Of a DNA stretch of 52,258 nt, positions 23,660 through 31,691 are shown in pieces. A model generated the notes under the pieces. The model searched no databases and was not told the DNA's origin. It saw nothing but the letters and a program-made list of their open reading frames with translations. The first letter of the stretch is position 1, and every line of letters starts with the position of its first letter. Both the position numbers and the translations under genes were made by a program. The DNA comes from Paracoccaceae bacterium (GTDB taxonomy: Bacteria; Pseudomonadota; Alphaproteobacteria; Rhodobacterales; Rhodobacteraceae), in assembly GCA_002709405.1 (NCBI GenBank), contig PAQV01000038.1, forward strand, positions 1-52,258, given 5' to 3'.

Positions 23660-24392
23660 AGACACGATCCTCGAACTGGTCCAGGTGTCCAAATCCTTCG
23701 ACGACCTCCAGGTGCTGACGGATTGCAGCCTTCGGGTCAAAAAGCGCGAAACGCTGGTTCTGATCGGGCCGTCGGGGTCGGGCAAATCGACCCTGCTGCG
23801 CTGCATCAACCTGCTGGAGCCGCCCAGCAAGGGGTCGGTGCTGTTCGAAGGGCGCGAGATTTCCGGCGACCTGCGCCATGGCGACAAGGTGCGGCGCGAC
23901 ATCGGCATGGTGTTCCAGAACTTCGAGCTGTTCCAGCACCTGAACGCGGTGGAAAACATCATGCTGGCGCCGATGAAGGTGCTGGGCATGAGCCGCCACG
24001 ACGCCCATGACCTGGGCCTGGAACTGCTGGGCAAGGTGCATATCCCCGAGCGGGCCGATCACTTCCCCGACGAGCTGTCGGGCGGCCAGCAGCAGCGCGT
24101 GGCGATTGCCCGGGCGCTGGCGATGCGGCCCAAGATCATGCTGTACGACGAACCCACGTCGGCGCTTGATCCCGAGATGATCCGCGAGGTGCTGGACGTG
24201 ATGACCGAGCTGTCCAACGAGGGCATGACCACCGTCTGCGTCACCCATGAAATGGGCTTTGCACGCCGGGCCGCGGACCGGATCGTCTTCATGGAAGACG
24301 GCCGCATCCTGGAAGACGCCGCCACCGAGGAATTCTTCGGGGGCAAGGCCAACGAGCGCGCCCAGAAATTCCTGTCGCAGATCCTGCACTGA
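23649..24392 (+). CDS. Amino-acid ABC transporter ATP-binding protein, GlnQ/HisP type
   Basis: A 247-residue ATPase with Walker A LIGPSGSGKST (about residues 36-46), Q-loop VFQNFELFQHL, signature LSGGQQQRVAIARAL, Walker B IMLYDEPTSALDPE and switch His in CVTHEMGFA. The Q-loop FELFQHL form is typical of the polar amino-acid subfamily. I use the ATG at 23649 inside the permease end, where the product opens MPAEDTILELVQ. It energises the single-permease importer of this operon. Confidence 0.95.
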   Translation: MPAEDTILELVQVSKSFDDLQVLTDCSLRVKKRETLVLIGPSGSGKSTLLRCINLLEPPSKGSVLFEGREISGDLRHGDKVRRDIGMVFQNFELFQHLNAVENIMLAPMKVLGMSRHDAHDLGLELLGKVHIPERADHFPDELSGGQQQRVAIARALAMRPKIMLYDEPTSALDPEMIREVLDVMTELSNEGMTTVCVTHEMGFARRAADRIVFMEDGRILEDAATEEFFGGKANERAQKFLSQILH

Positions 24393-24408
24393 ACCACCGG
24401 AAGACCAC

Positions 24409-25566
24409 ATGATCGCCCAACCGCAGCCCGACCGCCTTGTCGCGCATCTTGCCGCCCTCGTTGCCATCCCGTCCGAGAACCCTCCGGGGGGCGAGCGGGC
24501 GGTGGCCGAGTATGTCCGGGACCAGCTGGACCCGCTGGGCTTCACCGTGCGGCTGGAGGAATACGCGCCCGGTCGGTTCAATGTCGAAGCGGTGCTGGAA
24601 AACGGCCCTGGCCCGGTCTTTGCGCTGAACACGCACATGGACACGGTGCCGGCGGGCGAGGGCTGGGCCACCGATCCCTTCGTGCTGACCGAAAAGGACG
24701 GCAAGCTTTACGGACGGGGCAGCGTCGATTGCAAGGGCCCTCTGGCGGCGATGATCGAGGCGCTTCAACTGATGTCCGAGGCGCGCGACGGTTGGTCCGG
24801 CACGCTGATGGGGGTCTTTACCGGCGACGAGGAAGTCGCCAGCGAAGGGGCCAAGTTCTACTGTGGACGGAACTCGGCGATCGACATGGTGATTGTTGGT
24901 GAGCCCACTGCAAACACGACCTTTTCGGCGCACAAGGGGTCCTATCGGCCGCGCGTGCGGGTGCTGGGAAAAGCGGCGCATTCCGGCAGCCCTCACCTGG
25001 GCGAAAACGCGATCTTTGCGGCCGGCCAGCTGATGCCACGGATCGCCGCCTTTCATGATGATGTGCTGTCGCAGCGGTCCCATCCCCTTGTCGGCAATCC
25101 CAGCCTGACGGTCACGCGGATCGCGGGGGGCCATGCGGACAACGTGATTCCCGACGCCTGCGAGCTGCTGCTCGACCGGCGCCTGATCCCGGGCGAAACC
25201 GACGACAGCGCCGAGGCCGAGATCGAGGCGCTGTTGCAGGCGGCCCGCGAAGACCTGGGCCTCTGCTGCGAGATCGTCGGCAAGAATGCGACCACCGGCG
25301 GGGCGACGGAAACGGCCGAGGACGCGGCCATCGTGCAGACCTCGCTTGCGGCCTGCGCGGCGGCGGGTGTCGCGGCGCCCGGGCCCTTCGGGTTCCAGGG
25401 AGCCTGCGACCTGGTGCATTTCATCGAGGCCGGCGCGACCGGAACGGTCATCGGGGCCGGAGACATCCGCGTGGCCCACAAGCCCGACGAGTTCGTGCCG
25501 AAGGACGAGTTCATCGCCTCTGCCGGGATCTATGCCGACATCGCGCAACGCGTGCTGTCAAAGTGA
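24409..25566 (+). CDS. M20-family metallopeptidase / N-deacylase
   Basis: A 385-residue zinc enzyme of the ArgE/DapE kind. FALNTHMDTVPAG gives His76 and Asp78, GRGSVDCKGPLAAM the bridging Asp107, and GDEEVASEG the catalytic Glu141 and ligand Glu142. IVGEPT (Glu165) and AHKPDEF near the end complete the site. A dimerisation domain lies between. It hydrolyses an amide bond, such as an N-acyl amino acid. It starts 16 bases after the ATPase gene and overlaps the next gene by GTGA, so it is part of the uptake-coupled pathway. Confidence 0.88.
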   Translation: MIAQPQPDRLVAHLAALVAIPSENPPGGERAVAEYVRDQLDPLGFTVRLEEYAPGRFNVEAVLENGPGPVFALNTHMDTVPAGEGWATDPFVLTEKDGKLYGRGSVDCKGPLAAMIEALQLMSEARDGWSGTLMGVFTGDEEVASEGAKFYCGRNSAIDMVIVGEPTANTTFSAHKGSYRPRVRVLGKAAHSGSPHLGENAIFAAGQLMPRIAAFHDDVLSQRSHPLVGNPSLTVTRIAGGHADNVIPDACELLLDRRLIPGETDDSAEAEIEALLQAAREDLGLCCEIVGKNATTGGATETAEDAAIVQTSLAACAAAGVAAPGPFGFQGACDLVHFIEAGATGTVIGAGDIRVAHKPDEFVPKDEFIASAGIYADIAQRVLSK

Positions 25567-26663
25567 CCCTGGCCTATCGGTTCCACCGGGCGTCGCTGCA
25601 TTACGAGGGGCTGACGCTGCACACCGCCAGTTCGGGCGCGGTGCCCGGGCTTGATGCGCTGTACCTGGCGTTGGGCCCCGAGAGTACGCCCGAGGCCGTG
25701 GCCGAGGTGCGCCTGAACTGCGCCTACCTCAACGGCTACGACCCCGAGGATCTGGTCGCCGAGGCGCAGGCCTTTGCGGCGGTGCTGGACTGGACGAAGG
25801 CCCCGGCTGCCCTGCGGGCGGTCGTTGCCGACAGCGCGGCGCGGGCTCCGGTCCGGGCGCTTTTCGATTGCGCGCTTTGGGATTTGGAGGCCCGGCGGGC
25901 CGGGGTGCCCCTGGCGCATCTGATCGCGGGCAAGCCGGTGCCGCTGGCGCGGGGCAGCAACCAGACGCTGTTTCTGTCCTCGGATGAGGACCTGGTCGCG
26001 CGGGCCGATGCCTATGTCGCGCGGGGCTTTCGCGATCTGAAGGTGCGCTTCGGCCCCGAATTCGGCGCGGACCTGCGGCGGCTGACCCTGTTGCGCGATC
26101 GCTTCGGGCCGGACCTGACCCTGGCCATCGATGCGAACGGATCCTGGTCCGTCGACGATGCAGCGGGCCGCCTTGCCGCGCTGGGGCCGCTGGCCCTGAA
26201 ATACGTGGAACAGCCGATCCCGCCGGGCGACTGGCCGGCGCTGATCCGCCTGGCCAAGGCGGCTCCGATGCCCCTGATGCTGGACGAAAGCATGGCCGAC
26301 GACGACGACGTGACCCGCACCATCGAGGGCTTCGAGGCCGCGGGCCGCAAGCTTTGGGCGCATCTCAAGCTGATCAAGACCGGGGGCATCACCCCCGCGC
26401 TTCAGGCCGTAAGGCGGCTGGAGGCGGCCGGTGTTCCTTTCATGATCGGGCAGATGAACGAAGGCGGGCTGGCCACGGCCGCCGCCGCTCACCTGGCGCT
26501 GGCCACCACGCCGGTTGCCGCTGAACTCTACGGGGCTGACGGGCTGACCGACGATCCCGCCCCGGGGCTGATCTACGAGGACGGGCGCATCACGGTTCCC
26601 GCCGCCCCGGGACTTGGACTGACTTTCGACAAGCGGCGTGCGCCGCGCATGATGGAGAACTGA
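25563..26663 (+). CDS. Enolase-superfamily (MLE/mandelate racemase-like) enzyme
   Basis: A 366-residue enzyme with an alpha/beta capping domain and a TIM barrel. Metal ligands are Asp190 (AIDANGSW), Glu216 (YVEQPIP) and Asp241 (MLDESMA). The far-side base Lys269 lies in HLKLIKTGG. The near-side motif reads Lys160-Val-Arg162 rather than the usual K-x-K, so one of the two expected lysine bases is Arg. This favours one-sided chemistry (dehydration or specific epimerisation) over free racemisation. The GTG start overlaps the M20 stop. The substrate is probably an amino-acid derivative from this operon. Confidence 0.87.
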   Translation: MTLAYRFHRASLHYEGLTLHTASSGAVPGLDALYLALGPESTPEAVAEVRLNCAYLNGYDPEDLVAEAQAFAAVLDWTKAPAALRAVVADSAARAPVRALFDCALWDLEARRAGVPLAHLIAGKPVPLARGSNQTLFLSSDEDLVARADAYVARGFRDLKVRFGPEFGADLRRLTLLRDRFGPDLTLAIDANGSWSVDDAAGRLAALGPLALKYVEQPIPPGDWPALIRLAKAAPMPLMLDESMADDDDVTRTIEGFEAAGRKLWAHLKLIKTGGITPALQAVRRLEAAGVPFMIGQMNEGGLATAAAAHLALATTPVAAELYGADGLTDDPAPGLIYEDGRITVPAAPGLGLTFDKRRAPRMMEN

Positions 26664-26664
26664 A

Positions 26665-27834
26665 ATGGACAATGCAGGCGTGGTGCAGGGACAGGAATCC
26701 GCCTTTCCCAAGGCCGAGTACGAGGCACGCCAGGCCGGGGCCCGCGCGCGGCTGGCAGCGGCCGGGCTTGACGCGATGGTCATCACCGGTCCGGAGAACA
26801 TCTATTACCTGACCGGTCAGCAGACCCCGGGCTATTACACGTTCCAGGCGCTGATCCTGCCAGCCGAGGGCGACCCGGTCTTCGTGATCCGCCAGCTGGA
26901 ATATTACAACTTCATTGCCAATACCTTTATCTCGGACGCCACCGTGTTCCAGGATGCCGAGGATCCCATCGACGTGCTGATGCGCGTGCTGGACCGGATG
27001 AAGCTGAAGGGCCGCCGCGTCGCCATCGACAAGAAGGGTTGGTTCCTGCCCATCGCCGTTTACGAACGGATGCAGGAGGCGCTTGGCGCGCTGGAAGATT
27101 GCGCCGGCATCGTCGAGGTCGGCCGGGCGGTCAAATCTCCGCTGGAGGTCGAGAAGCTGCGCAAGGCCGCGTCCTACGTCGATGCGGGCATGACCGCCGG
27201 GCTGGCCGCCGTGAAAGCCGGCGCAACGGATAACGACCTGGTGGCGGCGATGCTGCAGGCCTCGATCTCGGCCGGGTCGGAATACATGGGGATGGAGCCG
27301 CTGGTGTCCACCGCCAGCCGCACCGGCGTGCCGCACGGCACCTGGCGCCGGACGGCCCTGTCGGACAACGATCCGGCCTTCCTGGAAATGGCCTGCGTGC
27401 ACGACCGTTATCATGCGGCCCTGATGCGCTCGGCCTGGGTCGGGCCTGTTCCGCAGGTGGCCGAGGACATGATGAAGGTCTGCCAGGAGGCGCTGGCCGT
27501 CTCGCTGGAAGAAATCAAGCCGGGCGTGCCCTGCGAGGTGCCGCACATGGCCTGCCAGAAGGTCATCGACAAGGCGGGCTACACCGACAATTTCCGCAAG
27601 CGGCTGGGCTATTCGACCGGCATTTCCTTTGCGCCGGACTGGGGCGAAGGCGCGATCCTGTCGCTGAACGCGGGCGTCAAGACAGAGCTTCAGCCGGGCA
27701 TGGCCTTCCACCTGCCGCCGGCGCTGCGGATCTACGGCCAGTTCACCGTGGGCGTGTCCGAGACCATCGTGGTGACCGAAACCGGCTGCGAGCAGCTGGG
27801 CACCGTCGCCCGCGACCTGCTGTGCGTCGCCTGA
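26665..27834 (+). CDS. Pita-bread hydrolase, ectoine-hydrolase/creatinase-like, metal ligands lost
   Basis: A 389-residue protein of the M24 fold with an N-terminal creatinase domain (about residues 15-155) and a C-terminal pita-bread domain. The five metal ligands of aminopeptidases are mostly gone: Glu241 and Ala251 (EMACVHDRYHAALMR) replace the two Asp, the His motif reads LGYSTGISFAPDWGE, and the FHLPPAL stretch replaces the Glu-Pro motif. These same forms occur in ectoine hydrolase and creatinase, which open cyclic C-N bonds without metal. GGAG precedes the ATG, 2 bases after the previous stop. I infer ring opening of a cyclic amidine, lactam or guanidine. Confidence 0.8.
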   Translation: MDNAGVVQGQESAFPKAEYEARQAGARARLAAAGLDAMVITGPENIYYLTGQQTPGYYTFQALILPAEGDPVFVIRQLEYYNFIANTFISDATVFQDAEDPIDVLMRVLDRMKLKGRRVAIDKKGWFLPIAVYERMQEALGALEDCAGIVEVGRAVKSPLEVEKLRKAASYVDAGMTAGLAAVKAGATDNDLVAAMLQASISAGSEYMGMEPLVSTASRTGVPHGTWRRTALSDNDPAFLEMACVHDRYHAALMRSAWVGPVPQVAEDMMKVCQEALAVSLEEIKPGVPCEVPHMACQKVIDKAGYTDNFRKRLGYSTGISFAPDWGEGAILSLNAGVKTELQPGMAFHLPPALRIYGQFTVGVSETIVVTETGCEQLGTVARDLLCVA

Positions 27835-27858
27835 TCGCCGCTTGATCCCTGCACTCGA

Positions 27859-27878
27859 GGGGGCGCAGCGGCGCCCCC
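27859..27878 (+). promoter_or_regulatory. Stem-loop between hydrolase and aminotransferase genes
   Basis: GGGGGCGC, an AGCG loop, and GCGCCCCC form a perfect 8-bp stem in the 66-base gap. With no T-run it may be a processing or partial attenuation site inside the operon. Confidence 0.5.
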
Positions 27879-27900
27879 AAACCAACGGAAAGACCTTTTC

Positions 27901-29118
27901 ATGACCTATCTCGCTTCGCGCATGTCCAGTGTCGGTGCCTCGCCGACCGCCGCGATTTCCGACACGCTTCGCCGGCTCGCCGCCGAGGGCAAGAGCGTCA
28001 TCAACCTGGGCGAGGGCGAGCTGGACTTCGCCACGCCGGATCATGTCTGCGAGGCCGGGATCGCCGCCATCCGGGGCGGCCAGACTAAGTACACCGCCGT
28101 TTCGGGGACGCCCGCCTTGAAAGAGGCCATTGCCCGCAAGTTCGCGCGTGAAAATGACATGGCTGTGCCGGTGTCGCAGATCATCGCCGGGGCAGGGGCC
28201 AAGCAACTGATCTTCAACGCGTTTCTGGCCACGCTCGATGCCGGGGACGAGGTGCTGGTGCCAGCGCCCTACTGGGTCAGCTATCCGGACATGGTCAGCC
28301 TGGCCGGGGGGACGCCGATCATCGTGCCGACCGGGGCGGAGACCGGGTGGAAGCTGACGCCGCAAGCCCTGGCCGGGGCCCTGGGGCCGCGCACCAAGTG
28401 GGTGATCCTGAATTCGCCCAACAATCCGACCGGTGCCGTCTACACGGCCGCCGAGATCCAGGCCCTGGGCGACGTGCTGGCCGATCACACCGCGCTGATC
28501 ATGGCCGATGACATTTATGAACACATGGTCCATGAGGTGCCCTTTACCGCGCCCGCCACGGCTTTGCCCGATCTGGCCGAGCGCATCCTGACCGTGAACG
28601 GCGTGTCCAAGGGCTATTCGATGACCGGCTGGCGGCTGGGCTACGCGACCGGTCCGGCCTGGCTGATCTCGGCCATGGACATCCTGCAATCGCAAAACAC
28701 CTCGAACCCGTCGACCGTGTCGCAGGCGGCCGCCATTGCCGCGCTGGACGGGGACATGAGCTTTGTCGACGGCTGGCGGGACAGCCTGCGCGCCCGGCGC
28801 GACCGGCTGGTCAAGGCGATCGGGGCGATCCCGGGGCTGGCAACCGACGTGCCGCCGGGGGCGTTCTATGTCTTCGCCGATTGCACCGGCCTGATCGGCA
28901 CCCGCCGGCCCGACGGCACGCGGATCGCGTCGGACGTGGACGTGGCGGAATACCTGGTGTCCGACGTCCACGTGGGCACCGTGCCCGGCACCGCCTTCGG
29001 CACGCCGGGCTACCTGCGCCTGGCCTATGCCATTGACGATGTGTTGCTTTCAGAGGCTATCGACCGCATCACCGCCGCTGTGGCAAAACTGGAGCCAGCC
29101 AGCCTCGTGTCGTCCTGA
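27901..29118 (+). CDS. Pyridoxal-phosphate aminotransferase class I/II, aspartate-aminotransferase-like
   Basis: A 405-residue fold-type I enzyme. YTAVSGTPALKEAIA (about residues 64-78), NSPNNPTGAVY with Asn175, Asp204 in MADDIYE, the PLP lysine Lys237 in NGVSKGYSMTGWRLGY, and Arg245 are all in place. It is similar in layout to the thermophile-type aspartate aminotransferases. It moves the amino group from the amino acid released by the deacylase and ring-opening enzymes to 2-oxoglutarate or pyruvate. Ectoine pathways use a class III aminotransferase instead, one reason I do not call this an ectoine cluster. Confidence 0.92.
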   Translation: MTYLASRMSSVGASPTAAISDTLRRLAAEGKSVINLGEGELDFATPDHVCEAGIAAIRGGQTKYTAVSGTPALKEAIARKFARENDMAVPVSQIIAGAGAKQLIFNAFLATLDAGDEVLVPAPYWVSYPDMVSLAGGTPIIVPTGAETGWKLTPQALAGALGPRTKWVILNSPNNPTGAVYTAAEIQALGDVLADHTALIMADDIYEHMVHEVPFTAPATALPDLAERILTVNGVSKGYSMTGWRLGYATGPAWLISAMDILQSQNTSNPSTVSQAAAIAALDGDMSFVDGWRDSLRARRDRLVKAIGAIPGLATDVPPGAFYVFADCTGLIGTRRPDGTRIASDVDVAEYLVSDVHVGTVPGTAFGTPGYLRLAYAIDDVLLSEAIDRITAAVAKLEPASLVSS

Positions 29119-29183
29119 CCATCGGTCGGGCCCTCTTCGCGCGGCGCCACTTTCACCTTTCCTGACGGACAAAGGGCAAACCC

Positions 29184-29597
29184 ATGACCTCACTTTTCCA
29201 TCTCGCCATCCACGTCACCGACCTGGACAAGACCCGGGCCTTCTACGGCGATGTGCTGGGCTGCAAGGAAGGCCGCAGCACCGACACCTGGGTGGATTTC
29301 GATTTCTTCGGCCACCAGCTGTCGATGCACCTGGGCGAGCCATTCAAGACAACCCGGACCGGCAAGGTTGGCGACCACATGGTGATGATGCCCCACATGG
29401 GTGCGGTGCTGCCGCTGGACGACTGGATGGCCCTGTCCGAGCGCCTGCAAGAGGCCGGGATCGAGTTCGACATCCCGCCCGTCATCCGGTTCGAAGGTGA
29501 GCCCGGCGAACAGCGGACCATGTTCTTCTTTGATCCCTCGGGGAATCCCATAGAGATCAAGGGGTTCAAGGACTTCGCCTCGGTCTACGCCAGCTGA
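29184..29597 (+). CDS. VOC-superfamily protein
   Basis: A 137-residue single-domain glyoxalase/bleomycin-resistance-fold protein. FHLAIHVTDLDKTRAFYGD gives the first metal His, HQLSMHL a second candidate, and FFDPSGNPIEIKGF the terminal Glu. It is the last gene of the operon, 65 bases after the aminotransferase. Proteins of this length dimerise to form the active site. It might isomerise or cleave a late intermediate; the role is unknown. Confidence 0.85.
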   Translation: MTSLFHLAIHVTDLDKTRAFYGDVLGCKEGRSTDTWVDFDFFGHQLSMHLGEPFKTTRTGKVGDHMVMMPHMGAVLPLDDWMALSERLQEAGIEFDIPPVIRFEGEPGEQRTMFFFDPSGNPIEIKGFKDFASVYAS

Positions 29598-29626
29598 GGC
29601 CCGGCCGGTGTGCCGGATAACAAGGG

Positions 29627-29650
29627 AAGGGGCCCGGGTCCGGACCCCTT
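29627..29650 (+). terminator. Weak hairpin after the operon
   Basis: AAGGGG (29627-29632) pairs with CCCCTT (29645-29650); GGGTCCGGACCC (29636-29647) is an alternative palindrome. No T-run directly follows. Confidence 0.4.
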
Positions 29651-30038
29651 CGATAAACCTTTTGCCGAGTTTCCCGGACCTGGGTCTTTGACGCCATGAT
29701 CCATCAGGCGTCGCCGCTTCATCGTAATCGTGTAATCTTGATTATGTTATACAACAGAGATGAAGTTCATTAGGCATGCATTGCTGCTTGATTGAAGCTG
29801 CTCTTGCCCTTGCCGTTACCCCTAAGCCAGCCCCCTCTTTCAGTCATCGCGCTTCGCAAATTACACGCCCGTCTCAAACTGAAGTCCGTCTTCGGTTGCG
29901 GTGGATTCGATATAATTGACGAGCGACTGCGCCGGATCGATCATCTTACCTGCGGGGAACATCAAGTTGTCTAGCTGATCCCGCGTCGGACCGAGACACC
30001 TCTTACAGGCAGGCTTGGAAGTACCGGACTCCGGTCCG

Positions 30039-30059
30039 AAAACCTGAGGCCAAATCAGG
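30039..30059 (-). terminator. Terminator downstream of the tRNA remnant
   Basis: On the minus strand CCTGA, a 7-base loop and TCAGG are followed by TTTT (complement of 30039-30042). It lies 8 bases beyond the CCA end of the tRNA remnant, as expected for the natural end of a tRNA transcript. Confidence 0.6.
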
Positions 30060-30066
30060 CCCTTTT

Positions 30067-30090
30067 TGGTGCCCCCACACGGACTCGAAC
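30067..30090 (-). other. tRNA 3'-end remnant, probable integration attachment site
   Basis: Read on the minus strand this is GTTCGAGTCC-GTG-TGGGGGC-A-CCA. That is a T-loop (TTCGAGT), the 3' side of the T-stem, the 3' acceptor strand, discriminator A and an encoded CCA. The sequence on its 5' side (30091 onward) does not pair as a T-stem or continue as a tRNA. Only the 3' end is therefore present, as at the duplicated attachment site left by a tRNA-targeting integrase. The integrase gene begins 146 bases away. The tRNA identity cannot be told. Confidence 0.65.
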
Positions 30091-30236
30091 AATTGTCTCT
30101 GGGCGTTGCACCACGTCTCACCCTCTCCAAAAACATCCGTCGTGGTATGGATGAACTGTCTCACAGTGTCTCACGGCGTCTCTACACGTCGCAGGGTCTC
30201 CTGGGGGACCAATTGGGGGGCCAGACCGGGGAGCGG

Positions 30237-31412
30237 ATGAAAAACAAGCTGACGACGACCGAGATCAAGCACGCCTCGGACAGCAAGATATTCGATGGCG
30301 GCGGCTTGATACTGAATAAGAAGGGCAAGCGCGGGAAGTGGGTGTTCCGATATTCTCATCTGGGCAAGCGCCGGGAGATGGGGATCGGCACCTGGCCCGA
30401 CCTGTCCCTGGCGGGGGCCCGCAAATAGCGCGACCGATGGGCGGCCGATCTGGCTCGAGGCCTGGACCCGATAGAATCGAGACGCCAGGCCCGGGCGGAA
30501 GAGATCACAGAGCGCGATCGCTCCAACCCGACCTTCGCCGAAATGGTAGACATCGTGTTCGAGGCAAAGCGCGACGGCCTGCGAGGCAACGGCAAGCGCG
30601 GGCGGTGGCGCAGCCCATTGGATGGCCACGTCATCCCGGTCATCGGCCGCATGCGCATGACGGACATCTACCAGGTGGCGGTGCGGGATGCCATCACCCC
30701 GATCTGGCGGGCGAAGCACCCCACCGCGATCAAGGCCATCCAGCGCACCCGGATGGTGTTCGAGGAAGCCCGCTTCGCCGGCATCGCGTGCGATCCGTTC
30801 ACCGTTGATGCCGCCCGCCGGATGCTCGGGGAGGTCCGCCACCAGGTCGAGCACATCGCGGCGACAGCCTGGCAGGACGTCCCGGCGCTTTGGGATCGGC
30901 TGGACCCGGACACGATCAGCGGCTTGTGTCTGCGCTGGATGCTCCTGACAGTCGTGCGCTTCGACGGATGCAGCCGGGCAAGGGTCTCCGAGGTTGATGC
31001 CAGCGGGATCTGGACCGTGCCGGCGGATCGCGTGAAAGGCCGGGAGGGCCAGGTGCAGGACTTTCGCGTGCCCCTGCCCCCGGCCGCCGTCGAGATGGTT
31101 CAGGACCGCGGGGCCGGCCTGCTGTTCCCGGGGAACACCGGGCAACCGATTGGGTCTCGTGCCGTCGAGCTCTACCTTGACCGGATTGGCGAGCCGGGCC
31201 GGCCGCACGGGTTCAGGACCGCGTTCAGAACATGGGTCCAGGACACCGACGCCTGTAGCTATGACGTAGCAGAGACGATCCTTGGTCACCGCATCGGGAA
31301 CAAGATCGAGCGCAGCTATGCCCGATCAGATCTCCTGGAGCGCCGGCGGCCCGTCATGGCCGCGTGGGCCGCTCATGTCACCGGGGCGGACACCGCTGAC
31401 GTGGTCCCGTAG
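30237..31412 (+). pseudogene. Tyrosine integrase (P4/DUF4102 type) interrupted by an amber codon
   Basis: One frame encodes about 391 codons. An N-terminal arm-binding domain (KHASDSKIFDGGGLILNKKG, then GTWPDLSLAGARK) is followed by a core-binding domain from TFAEMVDIV and a catalytic domain. The catalytic domain has the first Arg in CSRARVSEVD, HGFRTAFRTW with the H-x-x-R pair, LGHRIG, and the Tyr nucleophile in ERSYARSD. Codon 64 (30426-30428) is TAG, where a CAG glutamine is the natural reading (ARK-Q-RDRWAADL). No frameshift is present. Catalytic residues are intact, so inactivation may be recent, or a restart at 30543 could yield a protein without the arm domain. Confidence 0.85.
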
Positions 31413-31517
31413 CGCAGATAGCAACGACACCGTACCGTAGGCCCTGACATCCCAAGGCGTGGATTGGCCTTCGTTGGCCCCCCGGTGTCTCTGAACGGGT
31501 ATCAGCTCTTACCGAGG

Positions 31518-31558
31518 CCGTCATGGCATGCCGGTCTCCCATCCTGCCATCATGACGG
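31518..31558. promoter_or_regulatory. Interrupted dyad upstream of the ABC operon
   Basis: CCGTCATG (31518-31525) and CATGACGG (31551-31558) are perfect 8-bp arms 25 bases apart, with GCA/TGC continuing inward. The site lies 134 bases before the binding-protein start in a gap with no clear gene. It could be an operator or a transcript hairpin. Confidence 0.35.
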
Positions 31559-31691
31559 AATTGAAACGCATCACGGTCCGCCAGGAGGACGCCGCAGCAG
31601 CGGCCGGCGGCGGGTGGAGGCTCTGACAAAGGACATGCGGGGGCTCTGGCTGAACGCTGACATGCGGGCCGGATCGAATGGGAGGATCACG

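Larger units (their letters stand above)
29598..30236. other. AT-richer non-coding stretch at a probable island edge
   Basis: These 639 bases are visibly richer in A and T than their surroundings, especially about 29690-29780, and hold no convincing gene. They contain the weak hairpin at 29627, a minus-strand terminator at 30039-30059 and a tRNA 3'-end remnant at 30067-30090. An open minus-strand frame across the remnant is not credible. Confidence 0.7.

Noticed and set aside
22011-29597. Ectoine/hydroxyectoine degradation cluster
   Set aside because: Only the pita-bread hydrolase resembles DoeA. The deacylase is M20 rather than AstE/AspA-like, the aminotransferase is class I/II rather than III, and no ectoine importer, AsnC-type regulator or DoeC-like dehydrogenase is nearby.
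29861-30136. Minus-strand 91-codon frame in the non-coding stretch
   Set aside because: It runs through the tRNA remnant and terminator, has no ribosome site and shows no recognisable domain.
30067-30140. Complete tRNA gene on the minus strand
   Set aside because: Bases 5' of the T-loop do not form a T-stem, anticodon arm or acceptor partner, so only the 3' end is present.
31552-31626. Small 24-codon frame between integrase and the binding-protein gene
   Set aside because: It starts within the dyad and is alanine/glycine-rich, with no clear ribosome site or known small-protein feature.
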